The translations under genes were made by a program, and so were the position numbers. The notes under the pieces are model-generated. The model was not told where the DNA came from. It did not search any database and saw only the letters and a program-made list of their open reading frames with translations. Positions 61,398 through 64,000 of a stretch of 64,000 bases of DNA are shown here, in pieces (the first letter of the stretch is position 1; every line of letters begins with the position of its first letter). Source of the DNA: Gp7-AA6 sp036395755. Lineage in GTDB: Bacteria > Acidobacteriota > Thermoanaerobaculia > UBA5066 > Gp7-AA6. Location of the stretch: positions 1-64,000 of the forward strand of contig DASWCZ010000061.1 of the NCBI GenBank assembly GCA_036395755.1. The letters run 5' to 3'.

Positions 61398-62900
61398 ATG
61401 ACTTCGCGGATCCTTTCCGACCCCTCGGGCGCAATGACCGGACAGCCGGCGGCAGAGCTCGACTTCGTCAATTCGCTCGGCTCCTGGTCGCAGGCTTCCG
61501 GGCCGGTGTACCGACGTCTCGCGAACGGGCTGCGCTCCGCGGTCCTGCGCGGCGACCTCGAGCCGGGGTGTCGCGTCCCGGCCGAGAGAAACCTCGCGCG
61601 CCTGCTCGCTGTCAGCCGGACGACGGTCGTGGCCGCGTACGAAGCCCTTCGCCAGGAAGGCTGGCTCGAGACCCGGCAGGGAAGCGGCACGCGCGTGCGC
61701 TCGGCGCCGCGCCGGGCGGCGCCGACCGGCGACGAGCCTCCTTCTTTTCGACGGCACCCGGTATACCGGAGCCTGATCGAGGGCTCCGGTGGAACGATCG
61801 AGTTCCTGGGCGCGCATCTTCCAGGGGCCGGCGCGATCCCCGGAGAGCTCGTCTCTTTGAAAGAGGGAATCGCGCGGCTCGCGCGAGACCACGGTTACCT
61901 GCCGGCCGGACTTCCCGAGTTGCGCCGCGCAATTGCGGCTCGGCTGGACGCGAGAGGCCTGCCGACGCGCGAGGACCAGATCCTCGTCACGAGCGGCGCC
62001 CAGCAGGCGATCGGTCTCGTCGCGCAGCTCTTCCTCCAGAAAGGCGATGCGGTGGCGCTCGAATCCCCGACCTACCTCGGGGCGATGGACATCTTCACCA
62101 ACGCGGGCGCGCACCTCGTTCCGCTTCCGGTCGGCGAGCGCGGAGTCCGCCCGGAGGCGCTCCGAGAAACCGTTCATCGCGCGTCGCCGCGGCTGGTCTA
62201 TCTCGTGCCGACGTTTCACAACCCGACCGGAGCGCTCGTGCCCGAGCCGGTGCGGCGCGAGATGGCGCGCATCGCGGACGAGACCGACGTTCCATTCGTC
62301 GAGGACGACACGCTCGCGGATCTGACGCTCGGCGCCGAGCCTCCCCCGCCCATCGCGGCGTTCGCGCGGACCGCCCCGGTGCTGACGATCGGCTCGCTCT
62401 CGAAGGTTCTCTGGGGCGGCCTGCGGATCGGCTGGATCCGAGCGCCCGAGCCGATTCTCGCGAGGTTGACGCGGCTGAAGATCCTGACCGATCTCGGCTG
62501 CTCGGTCCTCTCGCAGCTCGCCGCGGTCGAGCTCCTCGGCCGGATCGAGGCCATCCGCCGGGCGCGCCGCCGCGAGGTCCGGACGAAGTACAGCCGGATG
62601 GCCGCGCTCCTGAAACGCCTGCTCCCCTCCTGGTCCTGGACGCCGCCCGCGGGAGGGCTCTCGCTCTGGGTCAAGCTTCCGCACGGCGACGCGACCGGCT
62701 TCGCGCAGATCGCCCTGCGGCACGGAGTCGCGATCGTCCCCGGCCCGCTCGCGTCGCCCGACGGCGGCGGCGGCGATCGTCTGCGCCTTCCGTTCGTGCA
62801 CGACGCCGGCACGATGACCGAGGGAGTGCAGCGCCTGGCGCGCGCCTGGCGGGCCTATTCGCCGGAGCTGCGGGCCGAGAAGACCAGTCTGATCGTCTGA
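61398..62900 (+). CDS. MocR-family regulator (GntR HTH plus aminotransferase domain)
   Basis: A 500-aa chimera. Residues about 33-105 form a GntR winged helix (VYRRLANGLRSAVLRGDLEPGCRVPAERNLARLLAVSRTTVVAAYEAL). The rest is an aspartate-aminotransferase-like PLP domain: SGAQQAIGLVAQLFLQ, PTFHNPTGALV, and the lysine in TIGSLSKVLWGGLRIGW. MocR proteins use PLP or its derivatives as an effector, as PdxR does, or control GABA/taurine genes. It is divergent from ilvE; a link with branched-chain amino acid or PLP control is inference. Confidence 0.9.
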   Translation: MTSRILSDPSGAMTGQPAAELDFVNSLGSWSQASGPVYRRLANGLRSAVLRGDLEPGCRVPAERNLARLLAVSRTTVVAAYEALRQEGWLETRQGSGTRVRSAPRRAAPTGDEPPSFRRHPVYRSLIEGSGGTIEFLGAHLPGAGAIPGELVSLKEGIARLARDHGYLPAGLPELRRAIAARLDARGLPTREDQILVTSGAQQAIGLVAQLFLQKGDAVALESPTYLGAMDIFTNAGAHLVPLPVGERGVRPEALRETVHRASPRLVYLVPTFHNPTGALVPEPVRREMARIADETDVPFVEDDTLADLTLGAEPPPPIAAFARTAPVLTIGSLSKVLWGGLRIGWIRAPEPILARLTRLKILTDLGCSVLSQLAAVELLGRIEAIRRARRREVRTKYSRMAALLKRLLPSWSWTPPAGGLSLWVKLPHGDATGFAQIALRHGVAIVPGPLASPDGGGGDRLRLPFVHDAGTMTEGVQRLARAWRAYSPELRAEKTSLIV

Positions 62901-62907
62901 GAGCCGT

Positions 62908-64000
62908 CTATCCGTTCTTGCCGGCGAACTCTTTGACGAAGGACACGAGCGCTTCGACTCCCTTCTTCGGAAAAGCGTTGTAGATCGACGCGCGGATGCC
63001 GCCGACGGAGCGGTGTCCCTTGAGACCCGAAAACCCCTGACGGGCGGCCTCCGCGACGAACTGCTTCTCGAGATCCTCCGACGGAAGCCGGAAGGTCACG
63101 TTCATGTTCGACCGGCTCCCCGGCTTCGCGTGCGGGCGATAGAACCCGCCGGAGGAGTCAAGCGCGTCGTAAAGGATCTTCGCCTTCTCGGCGTTCTCCC
63201 GGCCGATCGCTTCGAGCCCGCCCTCGGAGAGCATCCACTTGGCGACCAGGCCGACGACGTAGATCGCGAAGACGGGCGGCGTGTTGTAGAGCGACTTGTT
63301 CTGCGCGTGGGTGTTGTAGTCGAGCATCGTGGGAAGGCCTTTGGGGCTTCGCGCCAGGAGGTCTTCGCGGATCAGCACCATCGTCACGCCGGCCGGTCCG
63401 AGGTTCTTCTGGGCTCCGGCATAGAGGAGCGCGTACCTGCCCACGTCGATCGGCCGGCTGAAGACATCGGACGAGACGTCCGCGACGAGCGGGACCCTCC
63501 CGACCTCCGGCTCGCGGTGCCACTCCGTGCCGTAGATCGTGTTGTTGGTCGTGATGTGGACGTACGCCGCCTCCTGGTCGAGCTTCAGCTCGGACTGCTC
63601 CGGGATTCTCGCGAAGCTCTCGGACTCGGTCGTCGCGGCGATCGAGACCATGCCGACTTTTTGTGCTTCCTTCACCGCCTTCTTCGACCAGGAGCCGGTC
63701 ACCACGTAGTCGGCGCTCCGGTCCGCCGAGAGCAGGTTCATCGGGACCATCGAGAACTGGAGCGACGCGCCGCCGCCGACGAAGAGGATCCGGTAGTTGG
63801 AAGGCACCGAGGCGAGCCGCCGGATGTCGGCATCGGCGGCGCCCAGAATCTCCTCGAACGTCTTCGAGCGGTGGCTGATCTCTAGGATCGACATCCCCAC
63901 CCCGGGAAGGGACATCAGGTCGCGCTGGACCTCTTCGAGAACGGGCTCGGGCAGGACCGCCGGGCCCGCGCCGAAGTTGAAGATGCGTCCGGTCCCGAGC
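62908..64000 (-). CDS. serC: phosphoserine aminotransferase, 5' end beyond window
   Basis: PLP enzyme that makes 3-phosphoserine in serine biosynthesis (and acts in PLP synthesis). The visible 364 residues include FNFGAGPAVLPEPVLEE near the right edge, GMSILEISHRSKTFEEI, GGGASLQFSMVPMNLL, the PLP lysine in LYAGAQKNLGPAGVTMVLI and RSVGGIRASIYNAFP at the C-terminus. The frame is open to base 64000 and lacks its start. It follows the MocR gene, with which it converges tail-to-tail. Confidence 0.93.
   Translation of the reverse strand, partial: LGTGRIFNFGAGPAVLPEPVLEEVQRDLMSLPGVGMSILEISHRSKTFEEILGAADADIRRLASVPSNYRILFVGGGASLQFSMVPMNLLSADRSADYVVTGSWSKKAVKEAQKVGMVSIAATTESESFARIPEQSELKLDQEAAYVHITTNNTIYGTEWHREPEVGRVPLVADVSSDVFSRPIDVGRYALLYAGAQKNLGPAGVTMVLIREDLLARSPKGLPTMLDYNTHAQNKSLYNTPPVFAIYVVGLVAKWMLSEGGLEAIGRENAEKAKILYDALDSSGGFYRPHAKPGSRSNMNVTFRLPSEDLEKQFVAEAARQGFSGLKGHRSVGGIRASIYNAFPKKGVEALVSFVKEFAGKNG

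Overview
The window is 64 kb of very GC-rich bacterial chromosome, densely packed on both strands with short intergenic gaps, many GTG/TTG starts and 1-4 bp start/stop overlaps. I see no rRNA, tRNA, phage, plasmid or CRISPR signature. The gene mix fits an environmental Acidobacteriota-like lineage: YpdA-type bacillithiol reductase, SufBCDSUT with an Rrf2 regulator, reductive pyrimidine catabolism, DUF885, DUF4097 and BON proteins, UdgX, and intergenic palindromes of the 'GTCAT(C/T)CCGAG' kind. That assignment is inference from gene families, not proven by a marker gene.

Layout. 0-2.3 kb: a DUF255/YyaL-type thioredoxin-fold protein, open to the left edge. 2.4-6.5 kb: a leftward mercury-resistance operon (csoR-like regulator, merT, an unusual two-domain MerP-like protein, a MerC-like membrane protein, merA and perhaps a DUF3237 gene) driven from a recognisable promoter with overlapping dyads; no merR is present. 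6.6-7.4 kb: sterol-desaturase-family enzyme. 7.6-16.1 kb: a leftward catabolic operon that nearly reconstitutes reductive uracil/thymine degradation (preA, class III aminotransferase, dihydropyrimidinase, beta-ureidopropionase, CoA-acylating semialdehyde dehydrogenase), ending in an S9 peptidase. A yeast-Fcy1-like cytosine deaminase at 18.2 kb could feed cytosine into it. 16.4-19 kb: RRM protein, fatty-acid desaturase and small unknowns. 19-21.8 kb: glgC-glgA glycogen genes. 22-25 kb: DUF885 peptidase-like protein, a BamE-like membrane protein and a lysyl-oxidase-like secreted protein. 25-31.5 kb: a complete suf operon ending in its Rrf2 regulator.

31.6-44 kb: a DCC-lipase maturation factor fusion, a domain-permuted aconitase, a short region of possible gene debris, a BlaI/M56-TPR sensor-repressor pair with textbook operators, a CusF-like protein with terminator, a BON lipoprotein, a DUF748 protein, Nudix and HAD hydrolases and UdgX. 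44.2-45.2 kb: a Phd/RelE-type toxin-antitoxin pair with a near-consensus promoter, abutting a truncated Ser/Thr kinase. 45-51.8 kb: amino-acid permease, Lon, archaemetzincin, formyl-THF cyclo-ligase-like protein, NTPase and thioesterase. 51.8-56.5 kb: an ECF sigma factor translationally coupled to a methyltransferase with the Ada zinc module at the wrong end, YpdA, a BON protein and a DUF4097 protein, with short 'GACCTGACCCC' repeats between them. 56.8-64 kb: lipoprotein phosphodiesterase, alpha/beta hydrolase, branched-chain aminotransferase divergent from a MocR regulator, and serC running off the right edge.

No single locus is clearly a brand-new system. The strongest candidates for novelty are the CsoR-controlled mer operon with its extended MerP, the sigma factor/reversed-Ada operon, the BlaI-M56-TPR pair, and the short repeat that has been absorbed in frame into the dihydropyrimidinase gene.
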